A stretch of DNA of 64,000 nt, taken from assembly GCA_001048675.1 (NCBI GenBank), contig CCKK01000018.1, forward strand, positions 62,001 through 126,000, written 5' to 3'. Below the pieces are notes generated by a model. That model was not told the DNA's origin. It saw only the letters and a list, made by a program, of their open reading frames with translations, and made no database searches. Of the stretch, positions 1 through 7,890 are shown piece after piece. Made by a program: the position numbers and the translations under genes. Position 1 is the stretch's first letter. Each line of letters opens with the position of its first letter. The stretch is from Vibrio diabolicus. Lineage in GTDB: Bacteria > Pseudomonadota > Gammaproteobacteria > Enterobacterales > Vibrionaceae.

Positions 1-468
1 CACGACGCGCAAATCATGACCAGCAAAGATGGGCACGTGATTGATACTTTTATGGTGCTCGATCAACATGGCGAAGCGATTGATGAGTCTCGTCACGCCG
101 CGGTGATTAAGCACCTCACCCATGTACTAGAGGCGGGCCGACCGACCAAGATTAAAACACGCCGTACTCCGAACAAACTTCAGCACTTTAATGTGAAAAC
201 CAAAGTCGACTTCTTACCAACCAAAGGTAAAAAGCACACTTTAATGGAGTTTGTCGCGCTAGACACACCAGGGCTGTTGGCCAAAGTAGGCCGTACGTTT
301 GCTGATTTAAATATCAACCTTCATGGTGCAAAAATCACCACCATTGGTGAGCGAGCAGAAGACTTGTTTATTTTAACCAGTGATGCAGGGGGAAGATTAA
401 GTGAAGAACAGCAAGATGAGCTAAGAGAGAGATTGATCGAAAAGTTATCTGATGAGGTCGCTGCTTAG
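1..468 (+). CDS. glnD: GlnD, PII uridylyltransferase/uridylyl-removing enzyme, C-terminal part
   Basis: The reading frame is open from base 1, so the gene begins upstream of the window. The visible part is about the last 155 residues. It matches the two ACT domains at the end of GlnD: an HDAQIMTSKDG stretch at the very start (first ACT), then HTLMEFVALDTPGLLAKVG and NLHGAKITTIGERAEDLFIL (second ACT). In the family these domains sense glutamine and set whether GlnD adds UMP to PII or removes it. The N-terminal nucleotidyltransferase and HD domains lie outside the window. yaeH follows 142 bp later, as in other gammaproteobacteria where both lie near dapD. Identification is secure; only the C-terminus can be seen. 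Confidence 0.95.
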   Translation, partial: HDAQIMTSKDGHVIDTFMVLDQHGEAIDESRHAAVIKHLTHVLEAGRPTKIKTRRTPNKLQHFNVKTKVDFLPTKGKKHTLMEFVALDTPGLLAKVGRTFADLNINLHGAKITTIGERAEDLFILTSDAGGRLSEEQQDELRERLIEKLSDEVAA

Positions 469-610
469 ATCAAACCTGCCAATCTTTTCGGTTCAGGGCG
501 AGAGCGATCTTGCCCACAAGTTAAGCATTTTGGCTAAATATCAGCTATCTAGCTCATACATAGGCTGCTACAGTTATATCAATATCAATTCGATGTAATA
601 GAGGTAGCCT

Positions 611-994
611 ATGTATCCCCACCTCACTGGTTTGGGTATTCACGACCCTAAGCAGATTGAACGTTATTCCCTACGCCAAGAAGCACACAAAGACGTGCTC
701 AAGATCTATTTCCACAAGCAAAAAGGCGAGCTGTTCGCCAAAAGCGTTAAATTCAAATACCCGCGCCAAATCAAAAATGTTCTTGTGGACAGTGGCAGTC
801 ACAAATATAAAGAAGTAACGGAAATCAACCGTAACCTCACATTGGTCATTGATGAACTGAATAAAATCACTAAGCCAACGAAACAACCTGAGGTTGATGT
901 AAAAGAGAAAATTCTTTCAGACCTTCGTCATTTAGAAAAAGTTGTTTCGAGCAAGATCGCAGAGATCGAAGCAGATCTCGAAAAACTCAAGTAA
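611..994 (+). CDS. yaeH: UPF0325 family protein YaeH
   Basis: This 127-residue protein follows E. coli YaeH along most of its length: the [19 protein letters not shown] segment, the [12 protein letters not shown] block and a C-terminal helix ending in [13 protein letters not shown]. The function of the UPF0325 family is not established. The protein is small, soluble and charged, with a likely coiled coil over the last 35 residues and no signal peptide. An AGAGGTAG ribosome-binding site precedes the ATG. It stands alone between glnD and a strong terminator, facing truC on the other strand. Confidence 0.93.
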   Translation: MYPHLTGLGIHDPKQIERYSLRQEAHKDVLKIYFHKQKGELFAKSVKFKYPRQIKNVLVDSGSHKYKEVTEINRNLTLVIDELNKITKPTKQPEVDVKEKILSDLRHLEKVVSSKIAEIEADLEKLK

Positions 995-1014
995 AACGTT
1001 AAGTCTTAAATACT

Positions 1015-1048
1015 AAAAAAAGGGTTAGCATTGATGCTAACCCTTTTT
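1015..1048. terminator. Bidirectional intrinsic terminator between yaeH and truC
   Basis: A perfect nine-base stem (GGGTTAGCA / TGCTAACCC) with a four-base loop is flanked by an A-run on the left and a T-run on the right. It can therefore end transcripts arriving from yaeH on the plus strand and from truC on the minus strand. Confidence 0.9.
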
Positions 1049-1086
1049 ATTTGTACTCAATCATTATCTAGATCTAACTAATCCCA

Positions 1087-1857
1087 TTATCGGTTGATCA
1101 TTGATTCATCCCACTCAAATCGAGTAAACAATTGCTGCCAAGTCTCATCAATATTGGCCGTCATGACAATCTCTTGATCGGTAAATGGGTGGACAAACCG
1201 TAACTCTGAAGAGTGCAGTAGCAAGCGGTGAGCATCAAACTCTGTGCGATAAAGCTTGTTGTGCTTGCCGTCTCCGTGCGTTGTATCACCCACAATAGGA
1301 TGACGTAGATGCGCCATATGACGACGAAGTTGGTGCTTACGCCCCGTTTTAGGTTTCATCTCAACTAAGCAATAACGCGTTGTAGGAAATTTACCCGTAG
1401 AATAGGGAACTTCCACTTTAGCCAACGGTTTATATTCCGTCACCGCTTCTTGCGCTTCTTTTTCTTGTGAAGCGAACTTATCCGCAATCTTGTCTAACTC
1501 GACTTTGAGCGCGTAATCCAAGACGCCCTCTTCCTCAATCCAACCGCGTACTATCGCGTGGTATGTCTTTTCCATTTTATGTTCAGCAAACATCGGCATG
1601 ACTTGTGATGCGACTTCACTCGACAACGCAAACACAAGCACACCAGATGTTGGACGATCCAGACGATGCAATGGGAAAACATGCTGACCAATTTGATCGC
1701 GCAAAGTTTGCATGACAAATTGAGTTTCATGCTTATCTAACCAACTGCGGTGCACCAGCATGCCGGCAGGCTTGTTAACCGCAACAAAATATTCATCCTG
1801 ATAAACGATCTCCAGTTCCACTGGTTCTGAAGATCGCGCTATTTCTTGTTCTAACAT
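1087..1857 (-). CDS. truC: tRNA pseudouridine(65) synthase TruC
   Basis: This is a RluA-type pseudouridine synthase of about 256 residues that modifies U65 in tRNA. The catalytic motif HRLDRPTSGVL is present, as are VAVNKPAGMLVHRSWLD near the N-terminus and the KPKTGRKHQLRRHMAHLRHP block. These are closer to TruC than to RluA, RluC or RluD. The frame is open further upstream, to 1899. I prefer the ATG at 1857 because it lies just after the yqcC stop codon and leaves only a short extension over E. coli TruC; an ATG at 1878 is also possible. yqcC-truC forms a two-gene operon, as in enterobacteria. Confidence 0.92.
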   Translation of the reverse strand: MLEQEIARSSEPVELEIVYQDEYFVAVNKPAGMLVHRSWLDKHETQFVMQTLRDQIGQHVFPLHRLDRPTSGVLVFALSSEVASQVMPMFAEHKMEKTYHAIVRGWIEEEGVLDYALKVELDKIADKFASQEKEAQEAVTEYKPLAKVEVPYSTGKFPTTRYCLVEMKPKTGRKHQLRRHMAHLRHPIVGDTTHGDGKHNKLYRTEFDAHRLLLHSSELRFVHPFTDQEIVMTANIDETWQQLFTRFEWDESMINR

Positions 1858-1861
1858 TTGG

Positions 1862-2176
1862 TTACTTATATAGTTCATCAATGGTTCGGATTGTAACAAG
1901 CAGCTCTGCGAACTGCGGTTCCTGCTTCCACGCTTCTGAAAAATAGGGCTCGAGAGAAAACCCTCTTGGCAATGGTTGGTTTTTTTCCACTAGCACGTGC
2001 ATTCTGTCTATAAAGATCCACTGTAACCACTCATGAGGATGCAGTGTATCAATCGCAAATGGCTCCACGCTTTGTAAGGCTTGCTCTGAAGGCATAGTGT
2101 GTTGCCACAACTTATGTTCTTTGAGCTGCGCTTCAAGTTGGTGAAGTAAGTCGACCAATTGAGTATTTGTTACCAT
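1862..2176 (-). CDS. yqcC: YqcC family protein
   Basis: A protein of about 104 residues with the YqcC pattern: an N-terminal helix (LLHQLEAQLKEHKLWQ), the block AIDTLHPHEWLQWIFIDRMH and a PLPRGFSLEPYF segment. The function is unknown. Its conserved position directly before truC suggests a link to tRNA pseudouridylation, but that is inference from context. The frame is open upstream to 2263; the ATG at 2176 is chosen because family similarity starts there and the longer form would overlap the start of the divergent DUF3549 gene. Confidence 0.88.
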   Translation of the reverse strand: MVTNTQLVDLLHQLEAQLKEHKLWQHTMPSEQALQSVEPFAIDTLHPHEWLQWIFIDRMHVLVEKNQPLPRGFSLEPYFSEAWKQEPQFAELLVTIRTIDELYK

Positions 2177-2252
2177 TAATTCTATCTCGAACCTTGAATT
2201 AGCCGAGAATGATACCATTTCTTGTGAAAAGAACGTTAGGACGTCGTATTTA

Positions 2253-3290
2253 ATGGAAAACATTCAAACCCTCACTCAACTGTTGAACAACAGCCACTGT
2301 GATTATCAAATCTTCGATCTTGGTCGTCGTATCAAAACCATCGCTAAGAAAGAGTTTGCCGATGTAGAAAAAGGTCAAGCACCGTACCCATTTCCAATGC
2401 AGCGTAAAGCACACCTTGCCATCGCTTATTGGAATGAACAAAAGCAACCTTGGATTTGGTTTCTAAAGTTTGAATTGGACGAGCGCGGTTTGTTAAAGCA
2501 AGCGGATATCGGCAATTTCATTAAATACGTAGTGGAAGCCATGGGAACACGCCTCAATGATGATATCACTGAAGAGCAACAGCAAAAGCTGTCTAATAAC
2601 CCATATACGTTCAAACCTTCCGAAGACAAAATGGCCGTGTTTCATAGCCAGGTCCGCGCGAACCTCGATCTTCCTACTAGCCAATATTATGAGCACACTC
2701 AGCATTACTTTTCAGGTGGTTTAGGCTGGGATAATTGGCAAACCGTAGGTCTGCAAGGGATCACCGACATGGCCGCTCGTTTGGACAAAGAGCAAAACGG
2801 GGTAATGATACGCAAGGCGTTGAACCACCTACCGAATGAACCACTTTATGCTCTGTTGGGTGCGCTTGAGCATGTAGAGTTACAAGAGCGTTTAGCTGAG
2901 CGTATCACCGACAAAGCACAACAAGAAATCGCAAGTAGCGAACCGGATCTCTTCCTACTTTCAGCGCTTATTCGAGCTTTGGCTGGCGCACCAGCAGCCA
3001 TTGCCTCACCAGTGTTAGAAGCGATATTAAAAAGCCCTCGTTTAAGCCATCAGGAAGTACTGATTGGCGTGGCAGGCCGAGCTTGGCACTTACTAGCCAA
3101 TGAAAAGGTAGCAGAACAGTTTTTGCTGCGTTTAGCTCAAACCGGTAATCAAGCCCTATTTAATCAGTTATTTGCCGATTTAGTGATGCTACCAGAGTTA
3201 AGAATGGTGCTATTGCCCCTGTTACATTCAAATCCATCTGAAGAACTAGCAAAGGCGCTAGTAAGCTTACAACAAGCAACAAAGGGATAA
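2253..3290 (+). CDS. DUF3549 family protein
   Basis: This 345-residue soluble protein resembles the DUF3549 family found in vibrios and relatives. No catalytic motif is recognisable. The N-terminal half has aromatic-rich strands (AIAYWNEQKQPWIWFLKFE). The C-terminal half, from about residue 170, is helical and rich in Leu and Ala (PLYALLGALEHVELQERL), suggesting a HEAT- or TPR-like repeat fold. The DUF3301 gene follows 13 bp later, so the pair is probably one transcript. It is divergent from yqcC with a very short shared promoter region. Function unknown. Confidence 0.85.
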   Translation: MENIQTLTQLLNNSHCDYQIFDLGRRIKTIAKKEFADVEKGQAPYPFPMQRKAHLAIAYWNEQKQPWIWFLKFELDERGLLKQADIGNFIKYVVEAMGTRLNDDITEEQQQKLSNNPYTFKPSEDKMAVFHSQVRANLDLPTSQYYEHTQHYFSGGLGWDNWQTVGLQGITDMAARLDKEQNGVMIRKALNHLPNEPLYALLGALEHVELQERLAERITDKAQQEIASSEPDLFLLSALIRALAGAPAAIASPVLEAILKSPRLSHQEVLIGVAGRAWHLLANEKVAEQFLLRLAQTGNQALFNQLFADLVMLPELRMVLLPLLHSNPSEELAKALVSLQQATKG

Positions 3291-3303
3291 TAAAGGTTTA
3301 GGG

Positions 3304-3603
3304 ATGATTGGTGATCTTTTAGCAATTTTAGGGCTATGCTTTTTCTGTTATCTGTTTTGGCAACAACGTCGTCAAGCCGAACTCGCAAAAGTGGCAATCA
3401 CGCGTAAATGTGAGCAATTGGATCTCCAATTAATCAGCATCGCCTTTGGTGCCCACAAACTAAAAACGCCAGACGGAGTCTGGCGTTGGCATACGGTGTA
3501 TCAATTTGAGTTTTCATCTCTTGGTGACGATTGCTACCAAGGGGAGTTAACCATGGTCGGTTTCAGGCCGCAGAACTTTCACCTACCACCGCATCGCTTG
3601 TAA
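3304..3603 (+). CDS. DUF3301 domain membrane-anchored protein
   Basis: A 99-residue protein with one N-terminal membrane segment (residues 4-20, LLAILGLCFFCYLFW) followed by a basic stretch (QQRRQAELAK) and a small domain containing CEQLDLQLISIAFG and GVWRWHTVYQFEF. This is typical of DUF3301, which often follows DUF3549. The topology suggests an inner-membrane anchor with a cytoplasmic domain. Its last 41 bases overlap the 3' end of the convergent GNAT gene. Function unknown. Confidence 0.82.
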   Translation: MIGDLLAILGLCFFCYLFWQQRRQAELAKVAITRKCEQLDLQLISIAFGAHKLKTPDGVWRWHTVYQFEFSSLGDDCYQGELTMVGFRPQNFHLPPHRL

Positions 3604-4069
3604 ATTCCATTTCAAAGTAAGGACCATATAGATCCTTACTTTCTTTTGTTTCAACAAATCCCAGTTTTTTCAGCACCGCCATAGAAGCTTGATGGTTGCT
3701 ATTCACGTTAGCTTTCACCTTATGTAGCCCCAGCTCACGGCACGCCTTGGGGAAAAACGCTTTTAGAGCTTCTGTCGCTAACCCTTTACCCCAATAAGAT
3801 TTATCAAAAATAAACCCTAACTCAGGCTCGGAATCGAGATGGGAAATGAACACGTGCCCCATATAGTCACGACTGGTGCTTTCTAGCACCGCCATACTAT
3901 AAATATTTTCATCATCCAGTATTTTCTCAAACATCTGTTTGGCAGACGTGACAGTATACGGACCGTTCATTTCAGCACGGTTTTTCGCACAGCAATTCAG
4001 CATGACGAACTCTAGTTGCAACGACTCATTGTAGGGTAGAAGAAGCATTCTTCTGGTTACTATGGCCAC
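3563..4069 (-). CDS. GNAT family N-acetyltransferase (RimJ/RimL-like)
   Basis: About 168 residues with the GNAT core: strand DYMGHVFISHLDSEPELGFIF, the acetyl-CoA loop SYWGKGLATEALKAFF, and the helix-strand NHQASMAVLKKLGF near the C-terminus. This is the RimJ/RimL subgroup, which acetylates protein N-termini or small molecules; the substrate cannot be predicted. The frame runs open to 4276, but a GTG at 4069 has an AAGGAA site five bases upstream and gives the usual family length, so it is taken as the start. The csrB-like RNA lies upstream on the same strand and ends in its own terminator. Confidence 0.82.
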   Translation of the reverse strand: MAIVTRRMLLLPYNESLQLEFVMLNCCAKNRAEMNGPYTVTSAKQMFEKILDDENIYSMAVLESTSRDYMGHVFISHLDSEPELGFIFDKSYWGKGLATEALKAFFPKACRELGLHKVKANVNSNHQASMAVLKKLGFVETKESKDLYGPYFEMEFTSDAVVGESSAA

Positions 4070-4261
4070 ATCTGTTCCTTGATTACAACAAACTTTATTT
4101 ATCCGCAGATAACAAACTCGATGAGCTTGAATATGCTCAATAGCTGCGGGGCATAACACCTTGTAGAGAAGCCGAAAGTTAAACCAACTGATTGGAAAGG
4201 ATATTGATCTGGATTGTTTTTTATTAAGTGTTATTAGGAATTTATAAATTTTGTGATATTG

Positions 4262-4311
4262 ATATACCCAAGCCACCTCTAGGTGCTTAATTCAACGAGA
4301 ACGACTAGGTA
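4262..4311. repeat. Short intergenic palindromic element, copy 1
   Basis: A segment of about 50 bp begins ATACCC and ends GGTAT, and contains the small palindrome CACCTCTAGGTG followed by ATTCA. A related segment with CACCTCAAGGTG and ATTCA lies at 53114-53165 near the far end of the window. Both are intergenic. They resemble the short dispersed repeats common between vibrio genes; assignment to a named family is not possible by eye. Confidence 0.45.
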
Positions 4312-4322
4312 TCTTTTTTATA

Positions 4323-4355
4323 TAAGAAAGACCCCGACACATAAGTATCGGGGTC
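4323..4355 (-). terminator. Intrinsic terminator of the CsrB-like RNA
   Basis: Read on the minus strand, the stem GACCCCGA / TCGGGGTC with a ten-base loop is followed by TTTCTTATA. It defines the 3' end of the RNA. Confidence 0.88.
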
Positions 4356-4773
4356 ATGGTCTTACTCGCAGCAGTCCGGCTACTAAAAGTGCTCCATGCA
4401 TCATCCATAATAGTGGCTGATTCCGTCAGCTTATTCCTTACGTCGCCGTCCTAGCGGTGTCCTTATCATCCTGATAGCTAACATTCCCCGTTAGCACACA
4501 TCACTTGTTCCTTGAGCGGTGTCCCTTGCATCTTCCTGACGCTGTCCATGACCTCTATCCTAGAGGGGTCCATTGTCTATCCTTAGTCATCAACATCCTA
4601 TTGATGATAGTGTCCTTACAATGTCCTACGCTCCATGCTTGATTAATCATCCTGACCAACCAAATCGTCTTCCTGACGATAACCAAATCCTTGGTGCTTT
4701 CCTGTTCCATGTCTGCTTCCTGCTGACAACTCTCAATTTACGCTTTTCCTAAAAATTGACAATCTATCCTAGA
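4323..4773 (-). ncRNA. csrB: CsrB-family small RNA (CsrA/RsmA sponge)
   Basis: This 450-base intergenic stretch has no coding frame. On the minus strand it holds about 28 GGA triplets, many in loops of short hairpins. Examples on the plus strand are TATCA-TCC-TGATA (4464), CCTCTA-TCC-TAGAGG (4552), ATCGTC-TTCC-TGACGAT (4665) and CCAA-ATCC-TTGG (4683). Repeated AGGA loops are the hallmark of CsrB/CsrC RNAs, which bind many CsrA dimers and relieve CsrA repression. It ends in a strong intrinsic terminator at 4323-4355. The 5' end is inferred from a TATAAA -10 at 4785-4780. A VarA/GacA box lies about 115 bases upstream of that start. Vibrios carry several csrB paralogues (csrB, csrC and csrD in V. 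cholerae); which one this is cannot be told from sequence alone. Confidence 0.88.
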
Positions 4774-4886
4774 TAAATATTTATACACCACATTGGTTAA
4801 ATTGTTGTTAAATCATTATTTATCAATAAGTTGATGATTGTAATTTCTATTTTTCCGCTCACGAAATCGTTTTCTCTCACAACCCA

Positions 4887-4904
4887 TGTAAGAGATCTCT
4901 CACA
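4887..4904 (-). promoter_or_regulatory. VarA/GacA/UvrY response-regulator box
   Basis: The 18 bases TGTAAGAGATCTCTCACA match the GacA/UvrY consensus TGTAAG-N6-CTTACA with one mismatch, and form a nearly perfect palindrome. The site is about 115 bases upstream of the inferred csrB start, the same kind of distal position used by this regulator family at csrB/csrC and rsmY/rsmZ genes. It is 80 bases upstream of the divergent gene at 4984, so an effect on that gene is possible. Confidence 0.82.
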
Positions 4905-4983
4905 CCACACATTCCAAATTGCTATTCGCCAAATTAGGGGACTCAACGTATGATGATAGATATATCGTTGTTAAGGATTAAAA

Positions 4984-5277
4984 ATGTTAACTCAAGACGT
5001 TACTAAAGAATTAGAAGCGGTAATGGAACAACTGCAACAACAAGGAAAAGAGCCAACTGTAGCGTTAGTGAAAGCACGCTTGAAAACGCCCGTCCCAATG
5101 CCTGCATTAATCACCGCAATAAAAAGTTGGAAAAGTGCTCAACGTGTTCCCAAGGTTGAAGTCGCAGCGCAAGCGCATACCGATAATGATCGTCTTGCAG
5201 CACTAGAAAGCACGGTGAAAAAACTAGTCGCTCGCATTGAAGAGCTAGAAGCCAAGCTAAGTGAGAAGTCATCATGA
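4984..5277 (+). CDS. KfrA-N-like putative DNA-binding protein with C-terminal coiled coil
   Basis: A 97-residue protein. Residues 1-50 ([20 protein letters not shown], then [25 protein letters not shown]) resemble the N-terminal helix-turn-helix module of KfrA-type DNA-binding proteins. Residues 68-95 form a heptad-like coiled coil ([22 protein letters not shown]). This suggests a small dimeric DNA-binding protein, but the assignment is by resemblance only. An AAGGA site precedes the ATG. Its stop overlaps the yaiI start by four bases (ATGA), so the two are translationally coupled. Its promoter region contains the VarA-type box shared with the csrB-like RNA. Confidence 0.7.
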   Translation: MLTQDVTKELEAVMEQLQQQGKEPTVALVKARLKTPVPMPALITAIKSWKSAQRVPKVEVAAQAHTDNDRLAALESTVKKLVARIEELEAKLSEKSS

Positions 5278-5723
5278 AGTTATGGGTAGATGCAGACGCA
5301 TGTCCGAAAGTCATCCGCGAAACCATTGTGCGTGCCGCCGAACGCACGGGGATTGAATGTACGTTTGTCGCCAACCACGTTGTCCCGGTGCCCAAAAGAG
5401 ACAACATCCACTCGCTGCAAGTTCCAGCTGGATTTGACATCGCTGACAACGAAATCGTTAAGCGTGTGGAGGCCAACGATTTGGTGATCACATCAGACAT
5501 TCCGCTTGCAGATGAGGTCATCTCTAAAGGCGCTCAAGCCCTCAGTTCACGTGGCGAGCTTTATACGAAAGACACCATCAAAGCACGTCTAAATATCCGC
5601 GACTTCATGGAAACCATGCGTTCAAGCGGAATTCAGACTGGTGGTCCCGCTGCGCTTTCCCAAACCGATCGTCGCGAATTTGCGAACCATTTAGATCGTA
5701 TTTTGGCTAAATTTAAGAAGTAA
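5274..5723 (+). CDS. yaiI: YaiI/YqxD family (UPF0178) NYN-like protein
   Basis: A 149-residue protein matching UPF0178: it opens with [21 protein letters not shown], continues with [20 protein letters not shown] and ends with [22 protein letters not shown]. Conserved Asp residues at about 5, 7 and 65-70 are placed as in PIN/NYN nuclease folds, but no activity is established for the family. It overlaps the upstream KfrA-like gene by four bases. A hairpin at 5742-5769 (GAGCCAG / CTGGCTC) without a proper T-run may act as a weak terminator. Confidence 0.9.
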   Translation: MKLWVDADACPKVIRETIVRAAERTGIECTFVANHVVPVPKRDNIHSLQVPAGFDIADNEIVKRVEANDLVITSDIPLADEVISKGAQALSSRGELYTKDTIKARLNIRDFMETMRSSGIQTGGPAALSQTDRREFANHLDRILAKFKK

Positions 5724-5917
5724 TCCTCACTCTATTCATATTGAGCCAGCAAATCAAAGCCTGGCTCATTCCTGAAAATTCATTTTCAGCATTGCACCCA
5801 AAGCGTGCTCTTACTCCCATTTGTTTTGTTCTGTTTATTTTTCATCTCGCTCGCCATAGCTTCAATATGCAACGTGGTTTATTTTGAACGACGTTTTTAA
5901 TAAATGTATAGAGAATA

Positions 5918-6907
5918 ATGGGCTTTAACATCGTTTCTAGTGGAAGCTACCTGCCAACGAATCAATGGTCAGATCGAGAGATGGATCGCTTCCTAAAATT
6001 GGCGCCTGGGACCTGCCGAAATAAATTCGACGTTGAATATCGTCATGTAGCCAATACAAAAGAGACCGCTATTTACATGGCGGTGCAGGCGATAGAGCAG
6101 TGTTTAGGAAACATACATACCTTGGGCTCCATTGATCTCCTTATCTACGCCAGCGGCACTCACCATCAGTCTCTGCCCTACGACGCCTCAGCGGTTCTCG
6201 CCGCGTTAGACGCTCCAACATGGCTAGAAAGCTTTGATTTGAACAGCACCTGTTTATCATTTCTCTCTGCGCTTGATCTTGCTCAGAGTCTATTCTTCGC
6301 AAAACGGTACCGTCGGATTCTCATTGTCACCAGCGAACTCGCTACTGGCATCACACTGAATCGAAATTTTACGCTAAAACCAGAAGTTGCAACCCTATTC
6401 GCCGACGGTGCCGCCGCATTTTTGCTCGAAGAACACAACGGTGACGGATTGCTCACCAGTCACTTTGAAACGCATCATACCGGGTATTCATTTTGTCAAA
6501 TTAAGGGCGGAGGTAGTCATGTCAACCCGCATACCTCAGAGCATCAAGCCTATTTAAAAAGCTGCCAGTTTGAGATGGAGGGCAAAGCACTGTTTAAACA
6601 TGTGCGTAAAACCTTACCGGCGTTTCTAAAAAAAGGCTTTGACGCCTCTCCGGTAACACTCAGCGATATTGATTATTTTCTTCCGCATCAAGCCAGTGCG
6701 CACGGGTTAAAAAAACTGCCATCACTCACCGGGTTACCAACCGAGAAAACCGTTAATCACTTTTCGACTTTGGGAAACCAAGTCGCAGCCTCACTCCCAA
6801 TTAACTTACACTGGCTGCGTAATCAGCCAGAAACAGCAGGAAAACATGTGTTATTAGCTGGCACCGCCGCAGGGTTGTCACTAGGGATGGGAGTGCTAAA
6901 ACTATGA
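5918..6907 (+). CDS. Beta-ketoacyl-ACP synthase III-like condensing enzyme (first gene of a six-gene operon)
   Basis: A 329-residue thiolase-fold enzyme of the FabH/OleA type. The full catalytic triad is present: Cys112 (SFDLNSTCLSFL), His257 (YFLPHQAS) and Asn287 (STLGNQVAASLP). The C-terminal glycine-rich loop (LLAGTAAGLSLGMG) is normal. It should catalyse a decarboxylative or head-to-head Claisen condensation of acyl thioesters. It is unlikely to be the housekeeping FabH, since it heads a specialised operon away from fatty-acid synthesis genes. The next gene overlaps by four bases (ATGA). Upstream, an AGAGAATA site precedes the ATG. The substrate is unknown. Confidence 0.85.
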   Translation: MGFNIVSSGSYLPTNQWSDREMDRFLKLAPGTCRNKFDVEYRHVANTKETAIYMAVQAIEQCLGNIHTLGSIDLLIYASGTHHQSLPYDASAVLAALDAPTWLESFDLNSTCLSFLSALDLAQSLFFAKRYRRILIVTSELATGITLNRNFTLKPEVATLFADGAAAFLLEEHNGDGLLTSHFETHHTGYSFCQIKGGGSHVNPHTSEHQAYLKSCQFEMEGKALFKHVRKTLPAFLKKGFDASPVTLSDIDYFLPHQASAHGLKKLPSLTGLPTEKTVNHFSTLGNQVAASLPINLHWLRNQPETAGKHVLLAGTAAGLSLGMGVLKL

Positions 6908-7890
6908 AAATATTAGTCACTGGTGGCAGTGGGATGTTAGGTAGCGCAATTCTAAGAATGTTTCACCAGCAACATGAACTGCATTTTACAGCACGAAATA
7001 CAGTCATCGCCAAACAACTCGCTGAGCAATTCGATGTAATCCCACATTTAGTCGATTTGAGAGACCACTCTGCTGTTCATGCGGTGTGCCACGGCATGGA
7101 TGCAATCATCCATTGTGCCGCTCTCTCAAGCCCATGGGGCAATTGGGAAGCGTTTTATCAAGCCAATGTAGATGCCACCAAAAACCTCGTCAGTGCGGCT
7201 AATTCGCATCAAATCTCGCGCTTTATCCATATTTCCTCCACCAGCGTCTATTTTGACCATCAAGACCGTTGGAATATTCGAGAAACCGACGCCATTGCTT
7301 CACACTGGTGCAATGATTACGCACACACCAAATACCTATCTGAACTTGAAGCCGTAAAAGGTCAAAGCAAAGCGATCATTTTAAGACCGCGTGGCATTTT
7401 TGGCCCCAACGATCGCGCGATTATCCCAAGAGTGCTTAAGGCGATAAAAAACAACACTCTGCTTCTGCCATCGGGTAGAAATCCAGTGGTTGATCTGACC
7501 TATGTCGACAACGTTGCCCATGCGGCGATGCTCGCTTGCACTCAGGCAGACCGACTTCAGCATGGTGATGTCTTCAATATATCCAACAACGAACCAATGC
7601 CAATTGAGACTGTACTGCAAGCTTTATGTGTGGGGTTGAACCTAAAAGTAACGTTACAATCACTACCATACGGTGTGGTATCACCATTATTAAAGCTCAG
7701 TGAGCAAATACGAAGGCGCTTACCACATCAGCCAGAGCCAAGGCTCACTTCATACAGCGCAGGATTGTTTAACTATCATCAAACTCTGGATATCAGCAAG
7801 GCGATAAAAAACCTGAATTACCAACCGCTTTTTTCAATTCAAGAAGGAATACAGCAGTATGCAAACTGGTCTAAAAATAAAAATCTTTGA
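6904..7890 (+). CDS. NAD(P)-dependent epimerase/3-beta-HSD-like extended SDR
   Basis: A 328-residue extended short-chain dehydrogenase. The Rossmann motif TGGSGMLG is at residues 6-13. Catalytic Ser and Tyr/Lys are seen as HISSTSVY (109-116) and YAHTK (139-143). The substrate-side segment RPRGIFGPNDRAIIPR is typical of the 3-beta-HSD/OleD branch. Next to a FabH/OleA-like enzyme, a likely role is reduction of a beta-keto acyl product, by analogy with OleD in olefin synthesis; this is inference. It overlaps the upstream gene by four bases and the downstream gene by 32 bases, so expression is tightly coupled. Confidence 0.85.
   Translation: MKILVTGGSGMLGSAILRMFHQQHELHFTARNTVIAKQLAEQFDVIPHLVDLRDHSAVHAVCHGMDAIIHCAALSSPWGNWEAFYQANVDATKNLVSAANSHQISRFIHISSTSVYFDHQDRWNIRETDAIASHWCNDYAHTKYLSELEAVKGQSKAIILRPRGIFGPNDRAIIPRVLKAIKNNTLLLPSGRNPVVDLTYVDNVAHAAMLACTQADRLQHGDVFNISNNEPMPIETVLQALCVGLNLKVTLQSLPYGVVSPLLKLSEQIRRRLPHQPEPRLTSYSAGLFNYHQTLDISKAIKNLNYQPLFSIQEGIQQYANWSKNKNL

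Noticed and set aside
4323..4773. Regular short repeats with TCC cores, at first sight a CRISPR-like or tandem repeat array
   Set aside because: The units differ in length and sequence; what they share is a hairpin with a GGA loop on the minus strand, which fits a CsrB RNA rather than CRISPR.
5742..5769. Hairpin after yaiI as a terminator
   Set aside because: Stem GAGCCAG / CTGGCTC is present but no T-run follows; kept only as a possible weak terminator in the yaiI entry.
5918..6907. Housekeeping fabH
   Set aside because: Not in the fatty-acid synthesis cluster, and tied to an operon of unrelated modifying enzymes; only FabH-like.
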